Below, piece after piece: positions 50,949-60,198 of a DNA stretch of 64,000 nucleotides. Origin of the DNA: Rhizobium sp. Q54. GTDB lineage: Bacteria; Pseudomonadota; Alphaproteobacteria; Rhizobiales; Xanthobacteraceae. Position numbers and translations under genes: made by a program. The stretch's first letter is position 1. Each line of letters begins with the position of its first letter. Below the pieces are notes generated by a model, which worked only from the letters and a program-made list of their open reading frames with translations, did not search any database and was not told the origin of the DNA. The stretch spans positions 124,001 through 188,000 of the forward strand of contig CAMAUC010000001.1 in NCBI GenBank assembly GCA_945861265.1, in the 5' to 3' direction.

Positions 50949-52754
50949 ATGCTTGATCGTGTGGACACGCTCTCGGCTACGGCGGAAGGCCCTGTGATGA
51001 CCGTACTTGCGCGCCGCCGGGCGCTGTTTGCCGTGCTGGTTGCCGCCACCATGGTCGCGGTTTTGTGGCTGGCGACCGTGGCCGTTCCGCCGCGCAGTTT
51101 CGGCGCCATCGCCTTCATTTTGCTATTCACCGTTACTCTGCCCTGGTCGGTGGTCGGATTCTGGAACGCCACTATCGGCTTCCTGATCATGCGCTTTGCC
51201 CGCGACCCGGCGGCGGCCGTGAATCCGCTCGCGACCAGCATTCGAGGCGACGAACCGTTGACCGAGTCGACGGCAATCCTGATGTGTATCCGCAACGAAA
51301 GTCCGGATCAGGTTACGCGCAACCTCGAGCCGCTGATGGCCGGCCTTGTGGAAGCGCGCGTCGCACATCTATTTCATGTCTATCTGCTCAGCGACAGCAG
51401 CGACCCCGGCATCATCGCCGTCGAGACGTCCTGCTTCGACGCCTTTATCGCCGAATGGCAAGGCACCGTCCCGGTCACCTATCGTCGGCGCGCCGTCAAC
51501 ACCGCCTTCAAGTCCGGCAATATCCGCGACTTTTGCGACCGCTGGGGCAACGATCATGACTTTGCCATCACACTGGATGCCGACAGCTTCATGCCGGCGG
51601 ATGCTGTGCTGCGGCTGATACGGATCGCACAGGCGAACCCGACTCTCGGCATACTTCAGACATTGATTGTCGGCATGCCGTCGGTGAGCGCATTCGCGCG
51701 CGTGTTTCAGTTCGGCATGCGGCTCGGCATGCGCTCGTACACGCTGGGCGCCACCTGGTGGCAGGGCGATTGCGGGCCTTATTGGGGCCATAACGCGATC
51801 ATCCGCCTCGCACCCTTCATCGCTCATTGTCATATGCCAGTTCTGCCCGGCAATGGACCGCTCAGCGGTTATGTTCTCAGTCACGACCAGGTCGAGGCCG
51901 TGCTGATGCGCCGGGCCGGCTACGAGGTTTGGGTCCTGCCGGAAGAAGGACTGAGCTGGGAAGAGAACCCACCAACGCTGTTGGAATTCGCCCGCCGCGA
52001 TCTGCGCTGGTGCCAGGGCAATATGCAATATTGGCAGCTCCTGCGCATGCCCGGTTTAAAGCCCGTGAGCCGGTTCCAATTGCTGTTTGCGATCTGGATG
52101 TATCTCGGCTCGCCGGCGTGGATGGCGATGGTGGCGCTCGGCACCGTCATGCTCGCCCTTTCCGACACACCGTCGGCACCCGCCATTCCGGTCAAGCCGG
52201 GCGCAGGCACCGCCCTGTTCGCCATCGTCATGCTGATGACGTTCGCACCAAAAATCGCGAGCATCGTCGATCTGATGTGTCGGCGTCCCGCTCGCCGGTC
52301 CTATGGCGGCACCGTCCGGTTCGTCCTGAACGTCGCCTGCGAAACTCTGTTCATGGCTTTGCTGTCGCCGATCGTCGCACTTGCGCACACGCTTTTCCTC
52401 ACCCGCCTGCTTGTGTTTCGCCGGGCCGGTACCTGGAACAGCCAGACGCGCGAAAGTCATTCGGTGCCCTGGAGTCTCGCCTTCGCAAAGCTGTGGCCGC
52501 AGATGCTGGTTGGCTCTGTCGTCCTTGCCATCGTCGTCAACAAGGCGCCAAACGATATCGGGTGGGCGCTGCTGGGCACGGTGGGACTCATTCTAGCGGC
52601 GCCGTTTGCCGTTGCGACCGCCTCGCCGGTTATCGGACGTCTGTTCGCGCGAATCGGCATCTGCCGCCTTCCTGAAGAAACGAACGGGACGGCCGCGCTA
52701 GCGCCGTTGCATCTGCCTGCGATCGAGGTCAGCGCGCCGCCGGCGCGGGCTTAA
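50949..52754 (+). CDS. opgH: Glucan biosynthesis glucosyltransferase (OpgH/MdoH-like, GT2)
   Basis: 601 residues. Two membrane spans near the N-terminus, a cytoplasmic GT2 domain with DSSDPG (about 155) and DFAITLDADSFMPADAV, then WGHNAIIRLAPFIAHCHMPV, GYVLSHDQVEAVLMRRAGYE and RRDLRWCQGNMQYW, followed by about five C-terminal spans. These are MdoH signatures. MdoH builds beta-1,2-linked periplasmic glucans from UDP-glucose. The E. coli protein is longer (about 850 residues); short alphaproteobacterial forms exist. No opgG is seen in the window. Confidence 0.87.
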   Translation: MLDRVDTLSATAEGPVMTVLARRRALFAVLVAATMVAVLWLATVAVPPRSFGAIAFILLFTVTLPWSVVGFWNATIGFLIMRFARDPAAAVNPLATSIRGDEPLTESTAILMCIRNESPDQVTRNLEPLMAGLVEARVAHLFHVYLLSDSSDPGIIAVETSCFDAFIAEWQGTVPVTYRRRAVNTAFKSGNIRDFCDRWGNDHDFAITLDADSFMPADAVLRLIRIAQANPTLGILQTLIVGMPSVSAFARVFQFGMRLGMRSYTLGATWWQGDCGPYWGHNAIIRLAPFIAHCHMPVLPGNGPLSGYVLSHDQVEAVLMRRAGYEVWVLPEEGLSWEENPPTLLEFARRDLRWCQGNMQYWQLLRMPGLKPVSRFQLLFAIWMYLGSPAWMAMVALGTVMLALSDTPSAPAIPVKPGAGTALFAIVMLMTFAPKIASIVDLMCRRPARRSYGGTVRFVLNVACETLFMALLSPIVALAHTLFLTRLLVFRRAGTWNSQTRESHSVPWSLAFAKLWPQMLVGSVVLAIVVNKAPNDIGWALLGTVGLILAAPFAVATASPVIGRLFARIGICRLPEETNGTAALAPLHLPAIEVSAPPARA

Positions 52755-52766
52755 CCCAAGACCAAT

Positions 52767-53513
52767 ATGCTCGACGCACTCAGAACAGTACGAGGCATCG
52801 TCCGGTCTTTATGGATCTATTATGGCGACCGGCAGCATGGTCCGGCCATGGATCGGCTGTATCGTCAGTTCGTGCGGCCGGGCGAACTAGTCTTTGACAT
52901 CGGCGCGCATGTCGGCGACCGCATTGCCGCCTTCCGGCGGCTGGAAGCGCGGGTGATCGCGGTCGAGCCGCAGCCGGCGCTGATCAAGACGCTGCGCCTG
53001 CTCTATGGCCGCGACCGGAATGTGACCATCGAAGCCGCCGCGGTCGGACGTGAACCAGGCGTCGTCGAGCTTAATGTCAATATCGACAATCCGACCGTCT
53101 CAACCGTCTCACGCGACTTCATCGCGGCGGCGGCCGACGCGCCCGGCTGGGAGGCCCAAGCCTGGCCGAAACGAGTGCGCGTTCCGGTGACGACCCTCGA
53201 CGCATTGATCGCACGGCACGGCATACCGTGCTTTATCAAGATCGACGTCGAAGGCTTTGAAGCCGAGGCGCTGGCCGGCCTCGGGCGGCCGATTCAAGCT
53301 CTGTCGTTCGAGTTTACACTCATTCAACGCGATATTGCGCATGCCTGCCTCGTACGCTGCGGAGCGCTCGGCTACGCGCGGTTCAACGCAATATTGGGCG
53401 AAAGTCAGAAATTCGAGCATGACGAATGGATCGGCATGGACGGCATTGCGCGCTGGCTTGACGGATTGCCTCTCGACGCCAATTCCGGAGACATTTATGC
53501 GCGCATGGGCTGA
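52767..53513 (+). CDS. FkbM-family SAM-dependent methyltransferase
   Basis: 248 residues. The SAM-binding segment is LVFDIGAHVGDRIAAFRRLE, followed by VIAVEPQPALIKTLRLLYG, and the C-terminal KIDVEGFEAEALAGL is the FkbM signature. The family O-methylates sugars and other hydroxyl groups. It begins 13 bases after opgH and overlaps the following membrane-protein gene by 17 bases, suggesting modification of the glucan or another envelope glycan. Confidence 0.88.
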   Translation: MLDALRTVRGIVRSLWIYYGDRQHGPAMDRLYRQFVRPGELVFDIGAHVGDRIAAFRRLEARVIAVEPQPALIKTLRLLYGRDRNVTIEAAAVGREPGVVELNVNIDNPTVSTVSRDFIAAAADAPGWEAQAWPKRVRVPVTTLDALIARHGIPCFIKIDVEGFEAEALAGLGRPIQALSFEFTLIQRDIAHACLVRCGALGYARFNAILGESQKFEHDEWIGMDGIARWLDGLPLDANSGDIYARMG

Positions 53514-54816
53514 ACCCGTCCGGACCGCGCTGTTGATTGCCGCGATGACAGCCGCGGGCTTCGCGCTGACGCTTTACGTGTTCTATCCCGGCATTACGAC
53601 CTTTGACGCGCTCTACATTTACAAGGATATACGGAGCGGCTTTTTCGGCGACTGGCAATCGCCGGTGTTGATTGTGCTGTGGTCATTGGTCGATCCGATC
53701 GCGCCCGGAACAGGAAGCCTATTGATCCTGACCGTGGCGCTCTATTGGTCGGCTTTCGCGGTCATCGCTCTGAAAATAGCGCAACGGTCTTTTTGGCTTG
53801 CCGTCCTCGTGCCGGTGCTTGCCCTGTCGCCGCAGCTTTTCATTCTCGTCGGCATCATCTGGCGTGACATTCTATTTGGCGTGTTGTGGCTGTTGACGGC
53901 CGGTCTTGTCTATATCGTTGCCGATTGCCGCCGGCATGTGCGCATTCCGGTGCAGCTTTTTGCGTTCGCGCTGCTCGCTGTCGGCGTCCTGCTACGGCCG
54001 AATGCGCTCGCGGCGGCCCCTTTACTCGCGGCCTATGTGCTGTGGCCCGCGCGCTTTGCCTGGAGGCGTGCCGCGCTCCTTTACGTGCCCGCGGCTCTTG
54101 GCCTCTTCGGCCTCGTGCAGGTCGTCTATTACGACGTGCTGGGCGCAACGCGACAGCATCCGCTGCACTCGATTATGGTTTTCGATCTCGGCGGCATATC
54201 CCATTTTTCCAAACAGAATGTATTCCCCGGCGCCTGGACCGCGGATGAGAGCCGGCTCATCACGGATGGTTGTTACAAACCGCTCGCGTGGGACATATAT
54301 TGGACCCAGCAGCCATGCCTGTTCGTGATGGAGCACCTCGAAAAGCGCGACAAGATTTTCGCCTCGCCGGCTTTGACCGCGGCTTGGCAGCACGCAATCG
54401 CCGGTCACCCGCTCGCCTATCTCATGCATCGCGCCGACTTCATGTGGACATTCCTCTTCGGTGGCGAGAACATGACGATGTGGACGCGGGACCTCGACGA
54501 TGCCTCGATGATCATATTCGCGGATAAGCCCAGGCTGATGGCGCTCAAGACGCTGCACGATGCGCTCAAGCCAACGCCGCTGTTACGGCCCGGCACTTGG
54601 CTGATTATCGACGCCGCCGTGTGCTTGTTCGCCTGGCGGCGACGCAACACGCCGCTGGGCGCCTTTGCACTGGGCACCTGCGGATCGGCCATCCTGTATA
54701 TGCTGACGTTTTTCCTGGTCGGCGTCGCCACGGATTATCGCTATGCCTATTGGGCGGTACTCGCCGGCCTCACCGGCACGGTCGCCCTTGCGGCGGCCCG
54801 GCCGACAGCGCCATGA
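53497..54816 (+). CDS. Polytopic membrane protein, GT-C-like, unknown function
   Basis: 439 residues from ATG 53497 (MRAWAEPVRTALLIAAMTAA); frame upstream is antisense or overlapping to the FkbM gene. About ten membrane segments. The first periplasmic loop GITTFDALYIYKDIRSGFFG, with an Asp in the place typical of GT-C glycosyltransferases, followed by WQSPVLIVLWSLVDPI, suggests a lipid-linked-sugar-dependent transferase. Another conserved loop is QNVFPGAWTADESRLITDGC. I cannot name a characterised family. It is translationally coupled (ATGA) to the next gene. Confidence 0.65.
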   Translation: MRAWAEPVRTALLIAAMTAAGFALTLYVFYPGITTFDALYIYKDIRSGFFGDWQSPVLIVLWSLVDPIAPGTGSLLILTVALYWSAFAVIALKIAQRSFWLAVLVPVLALSPQLFILVGIIWRDILFGVLWLLTAGLVYIVADCRRHVRIPVQLFAFALLAVGVLLRPNALAAAPLLAAYVLWPARFAWRRAALLYVPAALGLFGLVQVVYYDVLGATRQHPLHSIMVFDLGGISHFSKQNVFPGAWTADESRLITDGCYKPLAWDIYWTQQPCLFVMEHLEKRDKIFASPALTAAWQHAIAGHPLAYLMHRADFMWTFLFGGENMTMWTRDLDDASMIIFADKPRLMALKTLHDALKPTPLLRPGTWLIIDAAVCLFAWRRRNTPLGAFALGTCGSAILYMLTFFLVGVATDYRYAYWAVLAGLTGTVALAAARPTAP

Positions 54817-56264
54817 ACTCCGTGTTTAAAACGCGTCAGACGCACGATTCCTTTCATATTCTTTGCGTCACCGCCGGGATCGCCGCGGCCATCCTCTATG
54901 TCGCGATCGGACTATCGGCGGGTTTGCAGATGTTCGGCGACGGGTCGATCTTCTCGTACGCCGTCGCGGCGCAGGATGCGTGGGCGTTTCACTGGCACAA
55001 CATTCCGGGCCGCCTGTTCACTTATATCTTTGCCTATGTTCCGGCCGAAACCGCGGTCGCCCTGACCGGCAACGCGCGCGCCGGCATCTTCATTTATGGA
55101 TTGCTGTTTTTCTCCGCGCCCCTGCTGGGCTTACTGGTGACGCTCTCAGTCGATTGCACGACCGACCGCGGCATTTTCGGCTATGCTTGTCTTTCGACCG
55201 CTTGCCTTCCGCCGCTGGTGTTCGGTGCACCGACGGAAATGTGGATGGCATATACGCTGTTCTGGCCGGTACTCGCGACCTGTCTTTGCACCCCGAACCG
55301 ACCGCGTGGCGCGGTCGCCGTGTTTGCCGGGCTGCTGGCGCTGGTGTTCACACACGAGGGCGCTATTGTTTTTGCAGGGGCGATACTTTTCGCATTATTT
55401 CTCCGCGGCTGGCGCGACCCGCTTTTTATAAGGGCGACCGCCGCATTTCTCGTCGCGATGACGATCTGGCTCGTCGTCAAGCTGACCGTGCGGCCCGACG
55501 ACTATATTGCCGGCGTTCTGGCCGCGGCCGCATTCAAATTCATCGACATCAAAAACCTCGACCAGCCTGCCTTCCTTGTCTTGCTCGCGGCGCTGGCCGG
55601 CTTTGGCGCTGCCGCCGCCGTGCTTCGGCTGATCGATCCGGCGAGAGCTACTATTTACTCTGCACTTGCCTGCGTCGCCGCCCTCGCCGTTTATTGGATC
55701 GCGTTCGACAGATCGCTCCTCGCCGAGGCGCGGTACGATTTGCGCACGGTCCTGCTGATCGCAACGCCCGTGCTGGGCGTTCTAGCCGCCGTATCTGTAA
55801 TGCCGGACGCGGCGCGGCAAAAGTCTCCCTTTCCCATCCTGGCGCCCGTCGCAGCGACACTTGAAAGGAATTTGAATGCGGGCCTGATCTCCGGCGCGAT
55901 AATGCTGATACTGCTCGTCCACGTCGTCGAGACTGCCAAATTTGTCCGGGCGTGGGCCGACTACAAAGTGGCGGTGCGCGCGCTGGCGACCGGCGCGGAG
56001 GCCGACCCGGTCCTCGGCGATCCGCAATTCGTCTCGGCGCAACGGGTGGGCTCAGGTCTCAACCGGCTCGCATGGAATTCCACGACGCCGTATTTGTCGG
56101 TGCTCGTCGCCCCCGACCTCAAACCGGGCCGTCTCGTGGTCGATCCGGGCGCGGGCTATTTCTGGCTTTCCTGCGGCACCGCCAAGGCGAGCAAAATGAC
56201 CAGCACCGCCATTCCGAAAGAGGCCTTGCGTCTCGTACGGACGCATGCCTGCCTGCACCGTTAG
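54813..56264 (+). CDS. Polytopic membrane protein, unknown function
   Basis: 483 residues from ATG 54813. About ten to twelve membrane segments, with a soluble C-terminal part of about 90 residues (after WADYKVAVRALATGAEAD) that holds SAQRVGSGLNRLAWNSTTPY. The loop SAGLQMFGDGSIFSYAVAAQ after the first span resembles the acidic first loop of GT-C-type proteins. It is the last gene of the opgH operon and ends convergently four bases from the cytochrome c gene. No specific function can be given. Confidence 0.65.
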   Translation: MNSVFKTRQTHDSFHILCVTAGIAAAILYVAIGLSAGLQMFGDGSIFSYAVAAQDAWAFHWHNIPGRLFTYIFAYVPAETAVALTGNARAGIFIYGLLFFSAPLLGLLVTLSVDCTTDRGIFGYACLSTACLPPLVFGAPTEMWMAYTLFWPVLATCLCTPNRPRGAVAVFAGLLALVFTHEGAIVFAGAILFALFLRGWRDPLFIRATAAFLVAMTIWLVVKLTVRPDDYIAGVLAAAAFKFIDIKNLDQPAFLVLLAALAGFGAAAAVLRLIDPARATIYSALACVAALAVYWIAFDRSLLAEARYDLRTVLLIATPVLGVLAAVSVMPDAARQKSPFPILAPVAATLERNLNAGLISGAIMLILLVHVVETAKFVRAWADYKVAVRALATGAEADPVLGDPQFVSAQRVGSGLNRLAWNSTTPYLSVLVAPDLKPGRLVVDPGAGYFWLSCGTAKASKMTSTAIPKEALRLVRTHACLHR

Positions 56265-56268
56265 CGCG

Positions 56269-56847
56269 TTATGGCTTAGATTCCGGCGCCGCCGGCGTGG
56301 CGGTTGGGGACGCTGGTTCCGAGGCCGCCGGTGCTGGTGCCGCCGGAGCGGTCCAGGTTTTAAAATCCGCATCGGATACGGACGGCAGTTGTTTCAGGAA
56401 CGCAACGATCTTCCACAGATCGTCATCCTTGACGCCGGCAAGTGCGAAGCTCGGCATGCCGGTCATGTTGATGCCATTCTTGATGACCCAGAACAGTTGC
56501 TGCGGTGTGCGCTCTTTAACCACGTCCTTGAGATCGGGCGGGTCGGGGTGCAAGCCTTCCGAATACTTCGCCCAGGTAACGCCCGGCCCGCCATGACAAT
56601 TCGCGCAGCCGTGCTCCAGAAACGCGCGCGCACCGGCCTGAACGTTTGCCGGCGCGGCAAAGTTGCCGGGCAGAGTATCCTTGGCATAGCGGTCGATCGA
56701 AGCGGTGCGAACCTGGATCAACGCCCATTTCACGATGGCCGGCTCCTCCGCCGTGCCCGCGACGCTGTAGAAACCGCCAAAGAAGAACGCCGCGGCAAAG
56801 GCCGCGCCGATGATTGCAAGTGCGCCAATGGCCGCCAATATCCGCAT
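56269..56847 (-). CDS. Class I cytochrome c, membrane-anchored or periplasmic
   Basis: 192 residues from ATG 56847, preceded by GGAGGG. An N-terminal hydrophobic segment (ILAAIGALAIIGAAFAAAFF) looks uncleaved or signal-like. The heme motif is GCANCHGGPG near residue 79, and the distal Met is in GINMTGMPSFALAGV. The C-terminus is an Ala/Pro-rich tail that may lie in the periplasm. It is a small electron carrier of unknown partner. It is divergent from paaX, with the tandem 23-base repeat between them. Confidence 0.85.
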   Translation of the reverse strand: MRILAAIGALAIIGAAFAAAFFFGGFYSVAGTAEEPAIVKWALIQVRTASIDRYAKDTLPGNFAAPANVQAGARAFLEHGCANCHGGPGVTWAKYSEGLHPDPPDLKDVVKERTPQQLFWVIKNGINMTGMPSFALAGVKDDDLWKIVAFLKQLPSVSDADFKTWTAPAAPAPAASEPASPTATPAAPESKP

Positions 56848-56980
56848 GACACCCTCCGTTGCGCCGCCTAATTTAGCACATAGGGAAACCAAGGGATATG
56901 CGTCTCGGCCTGGCCGCCGGTACCTTGGCTTTCGTCAGCTCGTCCAAAAGAAGACATATCTGCGCGCGTCAGGGCCGCGC

Positions 56981-57026
56981 ACGGGAATTCCCGTCTTGTA
57001 TCAACGGGAATTCCCGTCTTGTATCA
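56981..57026. repeat. Perfect tandem duplication of 23 bases with palindromic core
   Basis: The 23-base unit at 56981-57003 is repeated without change at 57004-57026. Each unit contains the perfect 12-base palindrome CGGGAATTCCCG followed by TCTTGTATCA. It lies between the divergent cytochrome c and paaX genes, ending 53 bases before the paaX ATG. It may be a double operator or a recent slip duplication. Confidence 0.75.
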
Positions 57027-57078
57027 AAAGAGGCCGCAACTGGCCCGCAATGGCTCCCTTGTGCTATTTGACAACGCC

Positions 57079-57954
57079 ATGACGATTTCCGCCGCCGTCT
57101 CCACGCTGCTCAATCAGTTTCACGCCAAGCGGCCGATGCGGGCATGGTCGCTCATCATCACGCTTTACGGCGATGCCATTGTGCCGCGCGGCGGTAGCCT
57201 GTGGCTCGGCTCGCTGAGCGAGATCATGGCGCTGTTCCGAGTCGATGCCGGTCATGTCCGCACCGCGATGTCGCGGCTGACCGCCGACGGCTGGCTCAAG
57301 CGCGTCAAGATCGGCCGCAACAGCTACTACAGGCTGACGCGGCGCGAGGAAGGTAGCTTCACCGCCGCGACCCGGCGCATCTATTTTGCCGACGAACCTG
57401 ATTTCGACGGCTGCCTCCGCCTTGCCTTGCTCGGTCCCGGCGTGGCCGCCTCAGTGCGGCCGGCGCTGGAGCGCGCCGGCTTTGCCGCGCTGACGCCGGC
57501 GACTTTCATCGCCTTCAACGGGCCGGCCGCGAAACTCCCGAAGACCGATGGGCTTTTCCTGCTGCGCGCCGACGTGGACGAAGCGGCCAGAACGCTCGCC
57601 GTGGCGGCGTGGAAGCTCGCGCCGATCGCGCAGCACTACCGCGACTTCATCGCACGCTTCGCGCCGCTCGATGCCACGCTCGACAAGCACAGCCGCATCG
57701 AAGCCGACGATGCGCTGGTGGCGCGCGTGCTGCTGATCCACGAATTCAGGCGCGTCGTGCTGCGCGAACCGGGGCTGCCGGCCGCCCTTTTGCCGGCGAA
57801 CTGGCCGGGCGCGACGGCACGGCAGCTCGCCGGCCGGCTCTATCGCAAGCTGGCGGCAGATTCCGAGCGTTATCTCGACGCCAACGCCCAGGACGAAAAA
57901 GGCCCGCTTCCAGCGGCCGAGCCAGCGTTCCGCGCACGTTTTGCCCCGAAATAG
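57079..57954 (+). CDS. paaX: PaaX-family transcriptional repressor of phenylacetate catabolism
   Basis: 291 residues from ATG 57079; the frame is open to 57019 but that part lies in the repeat. The N-terminal winged helix matches PaaX: MRAWSLIITLYGDAIVPRGG, then SLWLGSLSEIMALF and VRTAMSRLTADGWLKRVKIG with YRLTRREEG. The family represses paa genes and is released by phenylacetyl-CoA. It lies 158 bases upstream of paaA on the same strand. A TetR protein that may serve the same purpose is encoded downstream of paaE, so the locus seems to have two regulators. Confidence 0.9.
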   Translation: MTISAAVSTLLNQFHAKRPMRAWSLIITLYGDAIVPRGGSLWLGSLSEIMALFRVDAGHVRTAMSRLTADGWLKRVKIGRNSYYRLTRREEGSFTAATRRIYFADEPDFDGCLRLALLGPGVAASVRPALERAGFAALTPATFIAFNGPAAKLPKTDGLFLLRADVDEAARTLAVAAWKLAPIAQHYRDFIARFAPLDATLDKHSRIEADDALVARVLLIHEFRRVVLREPGLPAALLPANWPGATARQLAGRLYRKLAADSERYLDANAQDEKGPLPAAEPAFRARFAPK

Positions 57955-57996
57955 CGCGATTTTACGCTTTTCCGCGAACGGCGTGGCCCGCCGGAT

Positions 57997-58039
57997 GTTA
58001 CGAAATTACTTGACGATTAGAATTCTTGTAACGTATCAT
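57997..58039 (+). promoter_or_regulatory. paaABCDE promoter with overlapping inverted repeat
   Basis: TTGACG (58010-58015) and TATCAT (58034-58039) are spaced by 18 bases. GTTAC at 57997-58001 and GTAAC at 58028-58032 form an inverted repeat that brackets the -35 element, with flanking GAA and TTC extending it imperfectly. It is 74 bases upstream of the paaA ATG. Binding by PaaX or by the TetR regulator is inferred. Confidence 0.45.
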
Positions 58040-58112
58040 TTCACCAATCAAAAATCACGGTCCGGCGTCGGCAGTCGCGAGACGGCCAAGAAGCGTCCAG
58101 AGGAAAACGTCG

Positions 58113-59114
58113 ATGTACACGCAAGCCCTCAACACGCAGGACTCCGCGCCGGTCGCCAAGAGCGATCCGCAGGCCGATTCCCGCTTCCAGGCGCGCGTCG
58201 ATGCCGAGGAAAAAATCGAACCGAACGACGCGATGCCGGAAGCCTATCGGCGCACGCTGACGCGCCAGATCGCCCAGCACGCGCATTCGGAAATCGTCGG
58301 TATGCTGCCGGAAGGCAACTGGATCACCCGCGCGCCGTCGCTGAAGCGCAAGGCCGCGCTGCTCGCCAAGGTCCAGGACGAAGGCGGCCACGGCGCCTAT
58401 CTCTACGCCGCCGCCGAGACCCTCGGCACCTCGCGCGAGCAGATGGAAGAGCAGTTGCTGTCGGGCGCTGCCAAATATTCCTCGATCTTCAATTATCCGA
58501 CATTGACCTGGGCCGACATCGGCATCGTCGGCTGGCTGGTCGACGGCGCGGCGATCATGAACCAGATCCCGCTGTGCCGTTGCAGCTACGGGCCTTATGC
58601 GCGCGCCATGGTGCGCGTCTGCAAGGAAGAAAGCTTCCATCAGCGTCAGGGCTACGAGATCATGATCGCGCTGTGCAAAGGCACGCCGGCGCAGAAGCAG
58701 ATGGCGCAGGAAGCATTGAACCGCTGGTGGTGGCCGGTGCTGATGATGTTCGGCCCGCCCGACAAGGACAGCCTGCACACCGAAAGCGCCATGCGCTGGA
58801 AGATCAAGCGTTTCACCAATGACGAGCTGCGGCAGAAATTCGTCGATGCCACCGTGCCGCAGGGCCATTTCCTCGGCCTGACCTTCCCCGACCCGGCGCT
58901 CAAATTCGACACGACGACGCAGCACTGGAACTACGGCGAGATCGATTGGGCGGAATTCAAGCGCGTCGTCGCCGGCGATGGCCCGTGCAATCGGCAGCGC
59001 ATGAAGCAGATGCGCGCCAAGCACACCGACAATGCCTGGGTGCGCGAAGCTGCGAATGCCTACGCCAACAAGCGCCGGCAGCGCGCCGCCGCTATGCCGA
59101 TCGCGGCCGAATAG
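58113..59114 (+). CDS. paaA: 1,2-phenylacetyl-CoA epoxidase, subunit PaaA
   Basis: 333 residues. Catalytic di-iron subunit of the PaaABCE multicomponent monooxygenase, which epoxidises phenylacetyl-CoA. The carboxylate/His ligand helices are visible: [39 protein letters not shown] and [19 protein letters not shown]. The length matches E. coli PaaA (about 309) with a longer N-terminus. First gene of paaABCDE. Confidence 0.95.
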   Translation: MYTQALNTQDSAPVAKSDPQADSRFQARVDAEEKIEPNDAMPEAYRRTLTRQIAQHAHSEIVGMLPEGNWITRAPSLKRKAALLAKVQDEGGHGAYLYAAAETLGTSREQMEEQLLSGAAKYSSIFNYPTLTWADIGIVGWLVDGAAIMNQIPLCRCSYGPYARAMVRVCKEESFHQRQGYEIMIALCKGTPAQKQMAQEALNRWWWPVLMMFGPPDKDSLHTESAMRWKIKRFTNDELRQKFVDATVPQGHFLGLTFPDPALKFDTTTQHWNYGEIDWAEFKRVVAGDGPCNRQRMKQMRAKHTDNAWVREAANAYANKRRQRAAAMPIAAE

Positions 59115-59152
59115 AATGGCCTGAACAGGCACACGCTAAAAGGGAACACGCC

Positions 59153-59440
59153 ATGAGCGACCAAAGCTGGCCTTTGTGGGAAGTCTTCATCCGCACGCGC
59201 AACGGCCTGGCGCATCGCCATGTCGGCAGCGTGCATGCCGTCGACGCCACGATGGCGCTGCACGCGGCGCGCGACACCTATACCCGGCGCGGCGAAGGCC
59301 TGTCGGTGTGGGTGGTGCCGTCGGCGTCGATCACCGCTTCCGATCCGGCCGACAAGGACATGATGTTCGAACCGACCGCGTCGAAGATCTACCGGCATCC
59401 GACCTTCTACGAAATCCCGGACGAAGTCGGACATATGTGA
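59153..59440 (+). CDS. paaB: 1,2-phenylacetyl-CoA epoxidase, subunit PaaB
   Basis: 95 residues from ATG 59153. SWPLWEVFIRTRNGLAHRHV and HAARDTYTRRGEGLSVWVVP are PaaB signatures. The small subunit bridges PaaAC dimers. It lies 38 bases after paaA and two bases before paaC. Confidence 0.95.
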   Translation: MSDQSWPLWEVFIRTRNGLAHRHVGSVHAVDATMALHAARDTYTRRGEGLSVWVVPSASITASDPADKDMMFEPTASKIYRHPTFYEIPDEVGHM

Positions 59441-59442
59441 CC

Positions 59443-60198
59443 ATGACCGATACGCCCCTGCTTCAATATACGCTGCGGCTGGCCGACACTGCGCTGGTGC
59501 TCGGCCATCGGCTGTCCGAATGGGTCGGGCATTCGCCAGTGATCGAAGAAGACTTGGCCTTCGGCAATATGGGTCTCGACCTGATCGGTCAGGCGCGCTC
59601 ACTGTACAGCTATGCCGGCGAGATCGAGGGCAAAGGCCGGGACGAGGACGCGCTGGCCTATCTGCGCGACGCGCCCGAGTATCGCAACATCCTGCTGGTC
59701 GAACAGCCGAACGGCGACTTCGCCGCCACCATGGTGCGGCAACTTCTCTATGCCGCCTTCGCGCATCCCTATTTCGAGGCGCTGGCGCGCTCGAAAGACG
59801 CCACGCTTGCAGCCATCGCCGCCAAGGCGGTCAAGGAAATGGCCTACCATCTGCGCCACAGCGCCGAGTGGAGCATCCGGCTCGGCGACGGCACTGAAGA
59901 AAGCCACCAGCGCACGCAGGCATCGCTGGATGAACTGTGGCCCTACACCGCCGAGACATTCGAAACCGATCAGGTCGAGCGCGCGCTGATCGAAGCCGGC
60001 GTCGCCATCGATCCGGCATCGTTGCGCGCGACCTGGGACAAGACGCTCGATCATGTGCTGAGCGAGGCGACGCTTGAGCGCCCGCACGACGGCTATATGC
60101 AGAGCGGCGGCCGTATCGGCCATCACAGCGAGCATCTCGGCCACATTCTGTCCGAATTGCAGTTCCTGCAGCGCGCCTATCCGGGCGCCACCTGGTGA
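59443..60198 (+). CDS. paaC: 1,2-phenylacetyl-CoA epoxidase, subunit PaaC
   Basis: 251 residues from ATG 59443. Ferritin-like fold without the full di-iron set; LGHRLSEWVGHSPVIEEDLA, MGLDLIGQARSLYSYAGEIE and VKEMAYHLRHSAEWSIRLGD match PaaC, the structural partner of PaaA. Its TGA overlaps the GTG start of paaD. Confidence 0.95.
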   Translation: MTDTPLLQYTLRLADTALVLGHRLSEWVGHSPVIEEDLAFGNMGLDLIGQARSLYSYAGEIEGKGRDEDALAYLRDAPEYRNILLVEQPNGDFAATMVRQLLYAAFAHPYFEALARSKDATLAAIAAKAVKEMAYHLRHSAEWSIRLGDGTEESHQRTQASLDELWPYTAETFETDQVERALIEAGVAIDPASLRATWDKTLDHVLSEATLERPHDGYMQSGGRIGHHSEHLGHILSELQFLQRAYPGATW

